64,000 nt of DNA. Source: Halorubrum hochsteinianum. GTDB lineage: Archaea; Halobacteriota; Halobacteria; Halobacteriales; Haloferacaceae. The notes beneath the pieces were generated by a model, which had not been told where the DNA came from, made no database searches, and saw only the letters and a program-made list of their open reading frames with translations. Within the stretch, counting starts at the first letter, position 1. Every line of letters starts with the position of its first letter. Positions 32,446-41,347 of this stretch are shown here, in pieces. The position numbers were made by a program, and so were the translations under genes. The stretch is taken from the NCBI RefSeq assembly GCF_023702125.1, contig NZ_CP098415.1:1302001-1366000 (forward strand), read 5' to 3'.

Positions 32446-33213
32446 ATGCCGCAACGACTCCGCGTGCTGGCCGGCGACTGCGACGTGACCGACCGCGGCG
32501 ACCGGACGCGCACCCACCGCGGCCGCGTCGTGATACTGATAAAGCCCGACGACACCACGCTCGTCCACGACGCCGACGGCTACCAGCCCGTTGCGTGGCT
32601 CACCCGGCCCGAGAGCGTCGTCGTCGAGGGCGACGGCGACGGGTTCACCGTCACCGCCCGCGACGGCTCCCGGGAACTCCGGGTGGTCGCCCGGGAGGCG
32701 ACCGCGAGCCGGGCGCTCCCCGTCACCGAGGCCGGCGTGCCGGTCGGAACCTGTCCCGAGGACGGCGGGCCGCTCGTTCGCTCGCGCGGCGACGTGGTCT
32801 GTCTCGACTGCGAGACGCGGTGGGGACTCCCGGCCGGCGCGAGCGTCACGGACGCGACCTGCGACGACTGCGGCCTGCCGAAGCTCCGCGTCGAGCGCGG
32901 CGAGCCGTTCCACCTCTGTCTCGACCCCGCCTGTGATCCCATGGAGGACGCCGTCAGCGACCGGTTCGACGGCGCGTGGGGCTGCCCCGACTGCGAGGGC
33001 GACCTCGCCGTCCGCTCCGCGCCCGGCCGCGTCTACCTCGGCTGCGAGAACTATCCCGACTGCGAGACCACCTTCTCGTTCCCTGCCGGCGTCGTCGTCG
33101 ACGAGTGCGACTGCGGGCTCCCCGTCTTCGAGACGGCCGCCGGCCGCGGCTGTCTGGACGGTGGCTGCGAGGTCGCCGGCCACGCGGCGACGAGGAAAAC
33201 GGACCCCGAGTAG
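32446..33213 (+). CDS. NucS-N-like domain fused to topoisomerase-type zinc ribbons
   Basis: 255 residues. The first ~100 (RLRVLAGDCDV ... GRVVILIKPDDTTLVH ... QPVAWLT) resemble the N-terminal DNA-binding half of the mismatch endonuclease NucS (DUF91). The nuclease half is absent. In its place are several Cys4 units of the topoisomerase IA C-terminal type: CPEDG/CLDC, CDDCG/CLDPAC, CPDCEG/CENYPDC, and CDCG/CLDGGC. It probably binds DNA, perhaps mismatched or single-stranded, as an adaptor in repair or replication. No catalytic residues are seen. Confidence 0.75.
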   Translation: MPQRLRVLAGDCDVTDRGDRTRTHRGRVVILIKPDDTTLVHDADGYQPVAWLTRPESVVVEGDGDGFTVTARDGSRELRVVAREATASRALPVTEAGVPVGTCPEDGGPLVRSRGDVVCLDCETRWGLPAGASVTDATCDDCGLPKLRVERGEPFHLCLDPACDPMEDAVSDRFDGAWGCPDCEGDLAVRSAPGRVYLGCENYPDCETTFSFPAGVVVDECDCGLPVFETAAGRGCLDGGCEVAGHAATRKTDPE

Positions 33214-33219
33214 CCCGAC

Positions 33220-34206
33220 CTACTCCGCGAGCTGTTCGCGGCCCGGCGCGATGAGCCGGTCGAGGTACTCCGCGAGCGCGCCCTTCGCGTCCGCGGGGTG
33301 GAGCTCGCCGGACTCCAAGTCCGCCTCTAAGTCGTCGTAGCCGTCGTACTCGAGATCGCCGCCGTACTCCTCCGGGCGCTCGACGACGACGGAGTCGAAC
33401 CGCGGGAACACGTGGTACTCGAACACCTGGAGGACCGGATTCTCGCGCTCGACGCCGTCCTCGGTCGGCTCGGGGTCGGCCGTCGGCGGGCAGTAGGCGT
33501 CGTTCACCTTCGACTCGATGTCATCGCGGGAGTCCTCCATCGAGATGGTGACTCCCTCGCTGGAGGACATCTTCCCGCGGCCGGTACCCAGATCGGCGAT
33601 GAGCGGGGTGTGGAGGCTCGTCGGCGGCTCGCGGTCGATGCTCGGGAGCACGTCGCGCGCGAGCATGTGGACCTTGCGCTGCTCCATCCCGCCGACCGCG
33701 AGGTCGACGCCGAGGTACGGGATGTCGAGCGCCTGCATCAGCGGGTAGACGGCCTGTGACACCTTCACCGAGTCGCCCGAGCTGATCTCGGCCATCGCGC
33801 GCTCGGCCCGCGCGAGGGTGGTCTCCAACTCAAGCGCGTGGAGGTCGAGGGTGTAGTCGTCGTCGAGCTGGAAGTCGGAGCCGAGCACGAACTGCGTGTT
33901 CGACTCGTCGAGCCCGTACGCGATGAACTGGTCGCGCATCCGCTCGGCGGTGTGGCGGATCTCCTCGAACGATCCCTTGTCGTTGAGGTAGGCGTGAACG
34001 TCGGCCAGAAGAACCGTCACCTCGAACCCCGCCTCCTGGAGGTCGATGAGCTTGTTCGCGGTGAGCATGTGACCGATGTGGAGCACGCCCGAGGGCTCGT
34101 AGCCGACGTACGCCCGCTTGCCCTCGGGGTCGTCGGCCAGCGCCTCGATCTCCGCCTCGGTGACCACCTCGGCCGCGTTCCGGGTGATCAGCTCGTGAGC
34201 GTCCAT
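33220..34206 (-). CDS. tyrS: tyrosyl-tRNA synthetase
   Basis: 328 residues, the archaeal length without an S4 domain. The class I signature is VLHIGHM (about 41-47), and the KMSKS loop appears as GKMSSSEG (about 215-222). The Tyr-binding motif is in VYPLMQALD. It activates tyrosine and charges tRNA-Tyr. It is convergent with the NucS-like gene, with only six bases between the stops. The ATG at 34206 is the first Met after an AT-rich segment, giving MDAHELITRN. Confidence 0.96.
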   Translation of the reverse strand: MDAHELITRNAAEVVTEAEIEALADDPEGKRAYVGYEPSGVLHIGHMLTANKLIDLQEAGFEVTVLLADVHAYLNDKGSFEEIRHTAERMRDQFIAYGLDESNTQFVLGSDFQLDDDYTLDLHALELETTLARAERAMAEISSGDSVKVSQAVYPLMQALDIPYLGVDLAVGGMEQRKVHMLARDVLPSIDREPPTSLHTPLIADLGTGRGKMSSSEGVTISMEDSRDDIESKVNDAYCPPTADPEPTEDGVERENPVLQVFEYHVFPRFDSVVVERPEEYGGDLEYDGYDDLEADLESGELHPADAKGALAEYLDRLIAPGREQLAE

Positions 34207-34301
34207 ACCTGCGAGTGTGCGTTCCCGGACATATGACTTCTGGAAGCGTGTTGTGTCGGCTCACGCGGCCCGAGCGCGACGGCGTCGGTTTGGCGGAGCG
34301 G

Positions 34302-36353
34302 CTACTCTTCAGTCTCCGGGAGCGTCCGCCCCGCGCGGTGTTCGGAGATGATCCGGTCGATCCGCTCGGCCTTCTCGTCGCGCCGGCGCTCCTCCGCGCG
34401 CTCCTCCCAGTCGTCGACGGCGGCGGCGAGGTCGTCCTCGCTCGCGACCGCCAGTTCGTCCACCTCTCGGACCGGCACCGCGTCGGCCGGCACGACGGGT
34501 ATCGCCCGCTCGAACAGCACCTCGTCGGCCACGTCCGAGAGGTTCCCCTCGCCGCGGATCACCGCCCGCGGCTCCGTCTCCGCGAGCCGCTCCGCGGTCC
34601 GCCGGCCCGCCCCGGACGCGTCCCGGAGGTAGACCACGTCGCCGGCGACGAGCCCGTACGCCTCGTCCGCGGCGTCGAGCGCGTCGAGCGTGAACTGCTC
34701 GACGACCTTCACGCTCACCAGCCCCTGTCCCTCGGCCACGTCGCCGAAGTTCGAGTGGTCGAGCCGCCACAGCTCCTTCAGCGTCTCCACCTTCCGTTCG
34801 AGGTCCGCGACGCGCTCTTGCGCCTCGTCGCGCTCGCGCTCCAACCGGTCCGTCTCGCGCTCCAGCCGCGAGACCGCCCGCCGCGTCCGCGCCTCGATCC
34901 GCTCCTCGCGTTTCGCCTCCTCCAGCTCCGACTCCAGCTCCGCGATCCGGTCGTCGCGCTCGTCGAGGTCGTCCTCCAGCGACTCGGCGTGCGACTCCAG
35001 TCGGTCGACGCGCTCGCGGAGCCGCCGGATCGTCTCCTCCTCCTCGGTGCGCTCCGGCTCCGTGGGGTCGGTCTCGTCGTCGCCGTCGCCGCTCCCGCCG
35101 TCGCCGCCGTCGTCCTCGCTCAGCTCCTCGATGACGGCCTCGACCGAGGAGCCGCCGGCGACGACGCCGGCGATCACCGCCCCGCGGTCGAGCCGCGGCG
35201 GGGTCTTCGCCGCGATCCGCTCGAACTGGTCCTCGTGGTCGTCGTAGGCGTACAGCGCGGCCGCGAGCGCGTCCCGCTCGTGGTCGTTGTCGTAGCTCGC
35301 CTCGCGGGTTCGGTGGAGCTTCTCGTCGACCGGGAGGTCGGTGGTGGGCCGCCAGCCCGCTGCGTCGAACGAGCGCCGGAACTTCTCGACCGTCTCCGGC
35401 ATCGGCTCCACGTCGGCGGCGACGATGATCGGTCGCCCCTGCTCGACGATCCACTCGGTCACCTCGGCGGTGTCGCCGGTCCGCGAGGAGTACAGCGCGT
35501 GGACGGTGCCGTCGAGGCCGACGACCGCGGCCGCGGTGGTGGTGCCGGGGTCGATCCCGACGATGACGCGGTCGCGCCGCTTCACCAGCGGCTCGTACTC
35601 GATGCCGTCGCGGCGCTCGCGCTCGACCTCGACGCGCACGTCGCCGGCCCGCGAGTCCGAGACGGGGATGTCCTCCGGGCGGGCCTCGACGGTGAACGTC
35701 GCGTTCGCGTAGCCGCCGTATTTCTCGGTCACGTCGCGCTCGAACGAGAGGTTCGCCTCCTTCAGCTTCGACTGGACCTGCCGCGTCCGCTTCCGGACGT
35801 TGCCGTGGATCCGCCGGGTGTAGCGGTCCTGACTCCACCCGCCCTTCCCGGTGGAGCGCCCCCGGGACACCTTCACCGTCGTCTCGTCGGTGAACGCGGT
35901 CACCTCGTGGCCGACGTTGGCGGCCGCGAGCCGGGCCGACGCCTCCGCCTCCTTCATCGGCTTCTTGCCGTAGGGGATCCCGTGTCGGGAGGCGACCCGG
36001 GAGAGCGGCTCCGGACGCTCCGCCCCGGTCACCTGAACCAGTCGGGTGCCGTCCGGCAGCGACCGGAGGAAGCCGACGAGTTCGTTCTTGTCGGCCGCGA
36101 GCTCGTAGGCGTTGTCGGTGGCGACGTAGAGGGGCTCGCGGTCGTCGATCAGCCGGCAGAGCTTCCGGAAGGAGACCACGTCGCGGGTGACCCGAGCCAT
36201 CGGCCCGTCGGCGTCGGGCGCGTCTTCGTCGTCCTCGTCGACGGGGTCCAGGATGACGAGCGCGTAGGAGGGACTGTCGCCGCGGACGTCGCCGCTGTGG
36301 ACGTCGACGCCGAACACCGGCCGGTCGCGGGCGCGGATGGTCCGGGTTGTCAC
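34302..36353 (-). CDS. DUF460 protein with RNase H-like domain and coiled coil
   Basis: 683 residues from the GTG at 36353. The N-terminus starts TTRTIRARDRPVFGVDV. An RNase H-fold nuclease-like core spans about 240-350, where GIDPGTTTAAAV resembles the RuvC/Yqg nucleotide strand. An acidic linker and a long coiled coil (about 440-530) lead to a C-terminal DUF460 region. The upstream ATG at 36389 lies 5' of a strong TATA box (36379-36384), which supports the GTG start. The family is archaeal and uncharacterised; DNA or RNA processing is plausible. Confidence 0.85.
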   Translation of the reverse strand: MTTRTIRARDRPVFGVDVHSGDVRGDSPSYALVILDPVDEDDEDAPDADGPMARVTRDVVSFRKLCRLIDDREPLYVATDNAYELAADKNELVGFLRSLPDGTRLVQVTGAERPEPLSRVASRHGIPYGKKPMKEAEASARLAAANVGHEVTAFTDETTVKVSRGRSTGKGGWSQDRYTRRIHGNVRKRTRQVQSKLKEANLSFERDVTEKYGGYANATFTVEARPEDIPVSDSRAGDVRVEVERERRDGIEYEPLVKRRDRVIVGIDPGTTTAAAVVGLDGTVHALYSSRTGDTAEVTEWIVEQGRPIIVAADVEPMPETVEKFRRSFDAAGWRPTTDLPVDEKLHRTREASYDNDHERDALAAALYAYDDHEDQFERIAAKTPPRLDRGAVIAGVVAGGSSVEAVIEELSEDDGGDGGSGDGDDETDPTEPERTEEEETIRRLRERVDRLESHAESLEDDLDERDDRIAELESELEEAKREERIEARTRRAVSRLERETDRLERERDEAQERVADLERKVETLKELWRLDHSNFGDVAEGQGLVSVKVVEQFTLDALDAADEAYGLVAGDVVYLRDASGAGRRTAERLAETEPRAVIRGEGNLSDVADEVLFERAIPVVPADAVPVREVDELAVASEDDLAAAVDDWEERAEERRRDEKAERIDRIISEHRAGRTLPETEE

Positions 36354-36378
36354 GTACCGAGGTAGGTCGTTGCCGCGT

Positions 36379-36384
36379 ATATAC
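36379..36384 (-). promoter_or_regulatory. TATA box deciding the DUF460 gene start
   Basis: TATATA on the minus strand, about 28 bases before the GTG at 36353. The longer reading frame starting at 36389 would put its start codon 5' of the promoter, so it is rejected. Confidence 0.65.
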
Positions 36385-36426
36385 CCCACGCCGGGCCGCG
36401 GTCCCCCGGGCCGGGCGGACGAGAGC

Positions 36427-37629
36427 TCAGAGGACGCCGGGCTCGTCGCCGACCTGCTGCCGCCGACCGCCGATGACCCGCGGCGTCCCGCCGGTCTGGA
36501 TGATGTTGAACGCGGTCATCAGGTCGGACCGCGAGATGAGGCCGACGAGTTCGCCGTCGGCGTCGACGACGGGCAGTCGCCCGACGCCGTGTTCCTGCAT
36601 GGTCTGGAGCGCGGTCAGGGCGTCGGCGTTCGGATCGGCGGCGACCAGGTCGGTCGCCATCACGTCGTCGACGCGGTAGGCGTCGCGCTCCACCTCGCGG
36701 ACCGACCGCGCGTCTTCGAGGGTGACCATCCCGACGAGCTCGTCGCCGTCGAGGACGGGGTAGCCCGTGTGGCGCTCCTTGAACATCCGGCTCATCAGCT
36801 CCGCGACCGACGCGTCTCCGCTCACCGTGTGGAGGTCCTCGCGGGGGGTCATCACGTCGCCGACAGTCACGTCCTCGAAGGCGGCCTTCAGCGTCGTCTG
36901 CTGGGCCTCGCCGGAGGCGGCGATGTAGACGAAGAAGGCGAGGACGATGAGCAGCAACTGGAAGGTGAACAGGCCGATGACCCCCATCAGGAACGCGAAC
37001 ACCTTCCCGACGGAGGCGGCCCGCTGGGTCGCCTGCGCATGCGGCTGGTTCCGCGCGAGGAGCGCCCGGAGCACGCGCCCGCCGTCCATCGGGAACGCGG
37101 GGAGCATGTTGAAGACGGCGAGGACGACGTTCAGCAGCGCGAGGTAGCCGAAGACGAAGAGGGCGGCGTTCACCCCGACGGAGGCCCCCGTCCCGGTGGG
37201 CAGGGCGAAGACGACCCCGTAGCAGACGACCCCGACCGCGACGCTGACCAGCGGCCCGGCGATCGCGATCCAGAACTCGTGTTTCCAGTCCTCGGGGAAC
37301 TCCTCGAAGCTGGCGAGGCCGCCGAGCAGCCACAGGGTGATCGACTCGATCTGGTAGCCGTAGCGCATCGCGACCAGCGAGTGGCCGAACTCGTGGAGCA
37401 ACACCCCGACGAACAGCCCGATGGCGGCCGCCAGCCCGAGGAACCACGGCGCGGGTCCCGACGCGAGCACGGCCGCGTCGACCCCGAGCCCCGCGGTCTC
37501 GTTCATCACCTCGACGATCGTTCCGACCTGCTGCCCGATGAGGTACGCGAACAGCGGTAAGACGAACAGAAACGTCCAGTTGAGCCTGATCGGAATGCCG
37601 AACGCGCTCCCGATCTTGATTCCACGCAT
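36427..37629 (-). CDS. site-2 protease (M50) with CBS pair
   Basis: 400 residues with about six membrane helices. The zinc motif HEFGHS lies at about 79-84 and the second metal motif is NMLPAFPMDGGR (about 174-185). A tandem CBS pair (about 250-375; VGDVMTPRED and VDDVMATDLVA) occupies the cytoplasmic C-terminus and probably senses adenosyl ligands. Site-2 proteases cleave membrane-bound regulators inside the bilayer; the substrate here is unknown. A TATA-like CTTAACC lies about 28 bases upstream. Confidence 0.93.
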   Translation of the reverse strand: MRGIKIGSAFGIPIRLNWTFLFVLPLFAYLIGQQVGTIVEVMNETAGLGVDAAVLASGPAPWFLGLAAAIGLFVGVLLHEFGHSLVAMRYGYQIESITLWLLGGLASFEEFPEDWKHEFWIAIAGPLVSVAVGVVCYGVVFALPTGTGASVGVNAALFVFGYLALLNVVLAVFNMLPAFPMDGGRVLRALLARNQPHAQATQRAASVGKVFAFLMGVIGLFTFQLLLIVLAFFVYIAASGEAQQTTLKAAFEDVTVGDVMTPREDLHTVSGDASVAELMSRMFKERHTGYPVLDGDELVGMVTLEDARSVREVERDAYRVDDVMATDLVAADPNADALTALQTMQEHGVGRLPVVDADGELVGLISRSDLMTAFNIIQTGGTPRVIGGRRQQVGDEPGVL

Positions 37630-37745
37630 GCCAGCGAGTTCGGTCGGTGCCCGGTTAAGTAACGGGGTTCACCCGGCGATCAGTCACCTCGCGGACCCCT
37701 GCCGGTCGGTAAGCGATTAAGTGCGTACCATCCATCACGGACGCC

Positions 37746-38126
37746 ATGAGCGACGCAACCGAACCCGATCCGGTCGTGAAACGCGGCGGCGACGTCGCGT
37801 CCGAACCCGTCGACGCCGCCGACGGCCTCTCGAAGGCGGTCCTCCTCGACGAGTCGGACGGGGCCCCGAACTTCGCCATGCGGCGGTTCGAACTCGCGCC
37901 GGGCGCGGCCGTCCCGCGCCACACCAACGCGGTCGAACACGAGCAGTACGTCCTCGCCGGCGAGTACGTCGTCGGCGTCGGCGACGAAGAGCGGACGGTC
38001 TCGCCCGGCGACGCCCTGCTGATCCCCGCCGGCGTCGAACACTGGTACCGCAACGAGGGCGACGAGCCCGGCGCGTTCATCTGCGTCGTTCCCGACGGCG
38101 ACGACACGATCGAACTCGTCGAGTAG
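37746..38126 (+). CDS. single-domain cupin protein
   Basis: 126 residues. Cupin motif 1 is PRHTNAVEHEQYVLAGE (about 59-75) with the metal-binding His/His/Glu set. Motif 2 is PAGVEHWYRN (about 95-104) with the second His. The barrel holds a metal, and members range from isomerases and dioxygenases to sugar-binding proteins. The gene stands alone with a TATA-like GATTAAGT about 30 bases before the ATG. The specific activity is not assignable. Confidence 0.85.
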   Translation: MSDATEPDPVVKRGGDVASEPVDAADGLSKAVLLDESDGAPNFAMRRFELAPGAAVPRHTNAVEHEQYVLAGEYVVGVGDEERTVSPGDALLIPAGVEHWYRNEGDEPGAFICVVPDGDDTIELVE

Positions 38127-38162
38127 GCGCTCGGGAGCCGCCGTGACCCCGTCTGACCGGGG

Positions 38163-38966
38163 TTACTCCAGCGTGCCGACCCGGTCGGCGACGTAGCCGA
38201 ACTGGTCGCGGTAGCCGTTCGGCGACAGCAGCACGGGGTAGAACGGCTCGTCGGCGAGGAGGGGTTCGCCGTCGGCGGCCGCGAACCGCTCGCCGGACTC
38301 GACGCGCTCGAAGTTGCGCGCGAACACCTCGTAGCTGTCGGCGGCGGGCTTCGGGATCCGGTCGCGGAGCCGGAACACCGAGACGTCCTCGCGGCCGCCG
38401 GCGTCTAACACGTCGTCGGCACCGGGCGCGGAGATGGCCCCGGTCGCGGCGAGGAACGCGCGGGCGAGCCAGTAGGCGTTGTCGGCGGCGCGCTCGGAGC
38501 CCTGGAGGCCGGCCTCCACTTCGAGGGTGTGCGGGTGTTCGATGAGTCGCCCCTCGGTGAACGCGTCGGTCTGGATCACGGCGTCGACCGGCAGGTGCGG
38601 CGCGACGGCGCGGGTCACCTCGTCCATCGAGTCGATGACGGCGAACGGCTCCGCGTACGACTGCGTCGAGTGGATCGCGAGGGTCGTACACCCCTCCAGC
38701 GCGTCGAGGAGGGCGGCCGCGAGCCGCACCTCGTGGGCCTCGGCGTCGGGGTTCCCGGGGAACGCACGGTTGAGGTCGGCGTCGAGGTAGCGCTCGCCGG
38801 CCGCGAGCGCCGCCTCGTTGGCGACGATCAGTCGGACCGGGCGCTCGGGGTCGATGTCGGCGTCGAGCAGGCGCTCGACGGCGCGAGCGCCGCAGGGCTC
38901 GTCGCCGTGGATCGCGCCGACGACGGCGACCTCCGGCTCCCCGTCGCCCAGATCGTGGACTTCCAT
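38163..38966 (-). CDS. succinylglutamate desuccinylase/aspartoacylase family metallohydrolase
   Basis: 267 residues, starting MEVHDLGDGEPEVAV. Zinc-carboxypeptidase-fold motifs are present: GAIHGDEPCG (about 17-26) with the His and Glu zinc ligands, DLNRAFPG (about 63-70), and the third ligand in LAIHSTQ (about 95-101). It would deacylate an N-acyl amino acid or a related amide. The longer upstream frame was rejected because the conserved fold starts right after this Met. It is convergent with the cupin gene. Confidence 0.88.
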   Translation of the reverse strand: MEVHDLGDGEPEVAVVGAIHGDEPCGARAVERLLDADIDPERPVRLIVANEAALAAGERYLDADLNRAFPGNPDAEAHEVRLAAALLDALEGCTTLAIHSTQSYAEPFAVIDSMDEVTRAVAPHLPVDAVIQTDAFTEGRLIEHPHTLEVEAGLQGSERAADNAYWLARAFLAATGAISAPGADDVLDAGGREDVSVFRLRDRIPKPAADSYEVFARNFERVESGERFAAADGEPLLADEPFYPVLLSPNGYRDQFGYVADRVGTLE

Positions 38967-39041
38967 ACGGTCCACAGGCGCGCGGCGGGTAAGTGGCGTT
39001 CGGATCGCCGGCGGACCGACGCACACCCGCCGCTCGCCCCT

Positions 39042-39602
39042 TCAGTGCGTCTCGTCGACCCGCTCCGCGTACTCGTAGTCGGCGGGGTACGCCGGCGGCC
39101 GCGCGTCGTCGAGGCGGATCCGCCACCCGTCGACCGCGGCGGGGTCGTCGAGCGCGGCCCGGAGCGTCTCGCGCACGTCGTCGACGTCGACCCCGTAGAA
39201 GTCGCTCGGGACCCCGTCGAGGTACTGGAGCGCGGTCTCGAACAGCGACCGCATCCCGGCGTCGCTCTCGAAGTCGACGCGCTTGTGCGCGCCGGCGGCG
39301 ACCTGAACCATCCCGTGGAGGAACGCGCTCTCCGCGGTGCCGCGCCCGTAGTTGTACCACTCGTCCTCGAAGCAGTCGTGGCTCTCGTGGTACGCGCCGT
39401 CGTTGAACAGCCGGACGCCGTGTTCCGTCGCGCGGCGGAGCGTCGCGTGCTCCCAGTAGCCGCCGACCACCCGCGCGTCGGGCGGACCGCCGGAAGACTC
39501 CCCCGTATCGTCCGACGGCGCGGCCGACGAGTCGCCCGCGTGCCACCCGGTCGGGTCCCCGAGCGGCGGGGCGACGCCCGGGTCGCGGGTGTGCTCGTCC
39601 AT
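39042..39602 (-). CDS. DUF309 protein
   Basis: 186 residues. A disordered, Ser/Asp-rich first 45 residues lead into a DUF309 helical bundle. Its hallmark motifs are [12 protein letters not shown] (about 73-84) and the [11 protein letters not shown] helix (about 94-104), followed by a hydrophobic groove helix. The family is found in bacteria and archaea without a defined function. The start at 39602 follows a promoter-like CGGTTAGG about 30 bases upstream. Confidence 0.82.
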   Translation of the reverse strand: MDEHTRDPGVAPPLGDPTGWHAGDSSAAPSDDTGESSGGPPDARVVGGYWEHATLRRATEHGVRLFNDGAYHESHDCFEDEWYNYGRGTAESAFLHGMVQVAAGAHKRVDFESDAGMRSLFETALQYLDGVPSDFYGVDVDDVRETLRAALDDPAAVDGWRIRLDDARPPAYPADYEYAERVDETH

Positions 39603-39728
39603 GTGCGCGGCGTTCGCGCGGGAGGGACCTAACCGTTTCGCGGCGGCGGTCGTCGGTTCGTCCCGCGGGGGCGGCGGTCGGTTGCCGCTATCCGAGGAAC
39701 ACTTGAGCGCTCGGCCCGTGGCGGTCGT

Positions 39729-40775
39729 ATGAAGTCCGCCCCGGGATCGACGCCGATCGACCACGCCGAGTCGATCGTGAACGCGCTCGGCGACGGGGCG
39801 TACGTCCTCGACGCCGAGCGGAACCGGGTGTTCATCAACGACCGCCTCCGCGAGGTGACCGAGTTCGACGAGGCGGTCCTCCACGGCGAGCACCCGGAGC
39901 GGCTCGTCGAGGAGGGGTACTGGAGCGCCGAGATGGGCGACCGCTACCGGGTCGCGGCCGACCGCGTCCTCTCCGGCGAGGCCGACGACGAGCGGGTCCA
40001 GCTCGCGACGACGCTCGGCGACGGCAGCGAGGTGACTACCGAGACGCGGCTGACGCCCATCGAGCGTGGCGGGGAGGTCGTCGGCGCGGTCGGCGTCATC
40101 CGCGACGTCACGGACCGGGTCGAACGCGAACGGGAGTTAGAGCGGCTCAACGAGCGGCTCGAACGCCTCGCCGGATCCCTCTCGCACGACCTGCGGAACC
40201 CGCTGTCGGTCGCCCGCGGCTACGTCGACCTCGCTCGGGAGACGGGCAGCACGGAGCGGCTGGCGGCCGCCGAGGAAGCGCTCGACCGGATCGAGTCGAT
40301 GCTCGGCGAGGCGCTCGTGATGGCCCGCGACCCGGACGCCGTCGAGACCGAGGACGCCGCCGTCGACCTCGACGACATCGCGGCCGACTGCCTGGAGTCG
40401 GGCGACTTCGGTGATCGCCCCGCGGACGCCGAGATCGTCGTCGAGGACTCGGGGCCGGTCACGGGGGACCCGACGCTGCTCCGGCGGGCGGTCGGGAACC
40501 TGATCGGCAACGCCTTCGACCACGCTGACGACGCCCCGACCGTCCGGGTCGGGGTCGACGACCGCGGCCTGTACGTCGCCGACGACGGGCCGGGGCTCCC
40601 GGACGACGAGCGCGAGGCGCTGACCGAGTTCGGCGTCTCCCGCGGCGGCGGCACCGGGATCGGACTCGCCATCGTCGAGCGCGTCGCGGCCGCGCACGGC
40701 TGGACCCTGGAGGTCGACGAGTCGGCGACCGGCGGTTTCCGCGCCACGCTGGTCGGCGCGGAACCGACGAAATAA
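39729..40775 (+). CDS. PAS-domain sensor histidine kinase
   Basis: 348 residues with no membrane segment, so it is probably cytoplasmic. One PAS domain (about 12-130) ends with the [11 protein letters not shown] linker. The HisKA box has H153 in SHDLRNPLS. The HATPase has the N box GNAFDHA (about 255), G1 VADDGPGLP (about 282) and G2 [11 protein letters not shown] (about 305). The PAS module may bind a small cofactor. No response regulator is adjacent, so its partner lies elsewhere. It is followed by tRNA-Leu. Confidence 0.93.
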   Translation: MKSAPGSTPIDHAESIVNALGDGAYVLDAERNRVFINDRLREVTEFDEAVLHGEHPERLVEEGYWSAEMGDRYRVAADRVLSGEADDERVQLATTLGDGSEVTTETRLTPIERGGEVVGAVGVIRDVTDRVERERELERLNERLERLAGSLSHDLRNPLSVARGYVDLARETGSTERLAAAEEALDRIESMLGEALVMARDPDAVETEDAAVDLDDIAADCLESGDFGDRPADAEIVVEDSGPVTGDPTLLRRAVGNLIGNAFDHADDAPTVRVGVDDRGLYVADDGPGLPDDEREALTEFGVSRGGGTGIGLAIVERVAAAHGWTLEVDESATGGFRATLVGAEPTK

Positions 40776-40805
40776 AGAACGACGCCGTCGAACGACCGAC
40801 CGCGT

Positions 40806-40889
40806 GCGAGGGTAGCCAAGCCCGGAAACGGCGGCGGATTCAAGCTCCGCTCCTGTAGAGGTCCGTGGGTTCAAATCCCTCCCCTCGCA
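40806..40889 (+). tRNA. tRNA-Leu (anticodon CAA)
   Basis: 84 nucleotides with a perfect 7-bp acceptor stem (GCGAGGG with CCCTCGC), discriminator A, a long type II variable arm (TCCTGTAGAGG), and anticodon stem GCGGA/TCCGC around TTCAAGC, which places CAA at 34-36. The T arm GTGGG-TTCAAAT-CCCTC has one T-T mismatch. CCA is not encoded. It reads Leu UUG codons. Confidence 0.95.
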
Positions 40890-40997
40890 TCGCCGGGGTC
40901 AACCCCCCGTGATGCGGAAGGCGCTCTCGGAGCGTTCTTCCCTCGCAAAACTTCACTCGAAGCCCGCGAGCGACCGCTCTCTCCTCATTTACGCGGC

Positions 40998-41180
40998 GGC
41001 GCGTGCCTGTGAGCGGTCGCCCTCGGCGACCGCGAGACAGCACGCGCGAGGGAGTCGGCGGCGACCATCGGGAGCCGCCGACGAGGCTGGGGAGGCGTGA
41101 GGTGCTGTGCTGGGCGGTTCGGGGGCGTCGATCACAACGGTTGTTTCGTAGTACCGAGCGACTGGGGCTTTGGAGGCGTT
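40998..41180 (+). ncRNA. structured intergenic element, copy B
   Basis: P1 is 40999-41006 with 41040-41047, identical to copy A. P2 is 41013-41020 with 41026-41033 (GCGGTCGC/GCGACCGC), where copy A has GCGGCGC/GCGCCGC. P3 is 41054-41062 with 41074-41082 (GTCGGCGGC/GCCGCCGAC), where copy A has a 12-bp stem of other sequence. The conserved box at 41083-41109 differs from copy A by one base, and CGACTGGGG recurs at 41159. It lies about 110 bases after tRNA-Leu in the same orientation. The changes preserve pairing, which argues for a selected RNA fold. Confidence 0.65.
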
Positions 41181-41347
41181 CGGGCCGACTCCCGTTCACC
41201 GATTCGCAGATCCCCCCGACTCGACGAGCATCTCTCACGCCGCCACAGCCGCGTTTTGATAGCGGATCGACACGTCCAAAACGACACGAACGTTCAGCAA
41301 AATACGGCGTCCGAAACGGTTTTGCCGCCCCCTGACGGACGGTCGAT

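Noticed and set aside
31158-32558. 466-codon minus-strand frame spanning the helicase end and the structured element
   Set aside because: Antisense to conserved coding sequence, and its middle translates the RNA-like element into the Arg/Pro-rich string expected of such repeats.
34215-36365. 716-codon plus-strand frame antisense to the DUF460 gene
   Set aside because: Repetitive Arg/Leu/Val/Asp composition typical of antisense frames in GC-rich DNA; the opposite strand encodes a clear conserved protein with its own TATA box.
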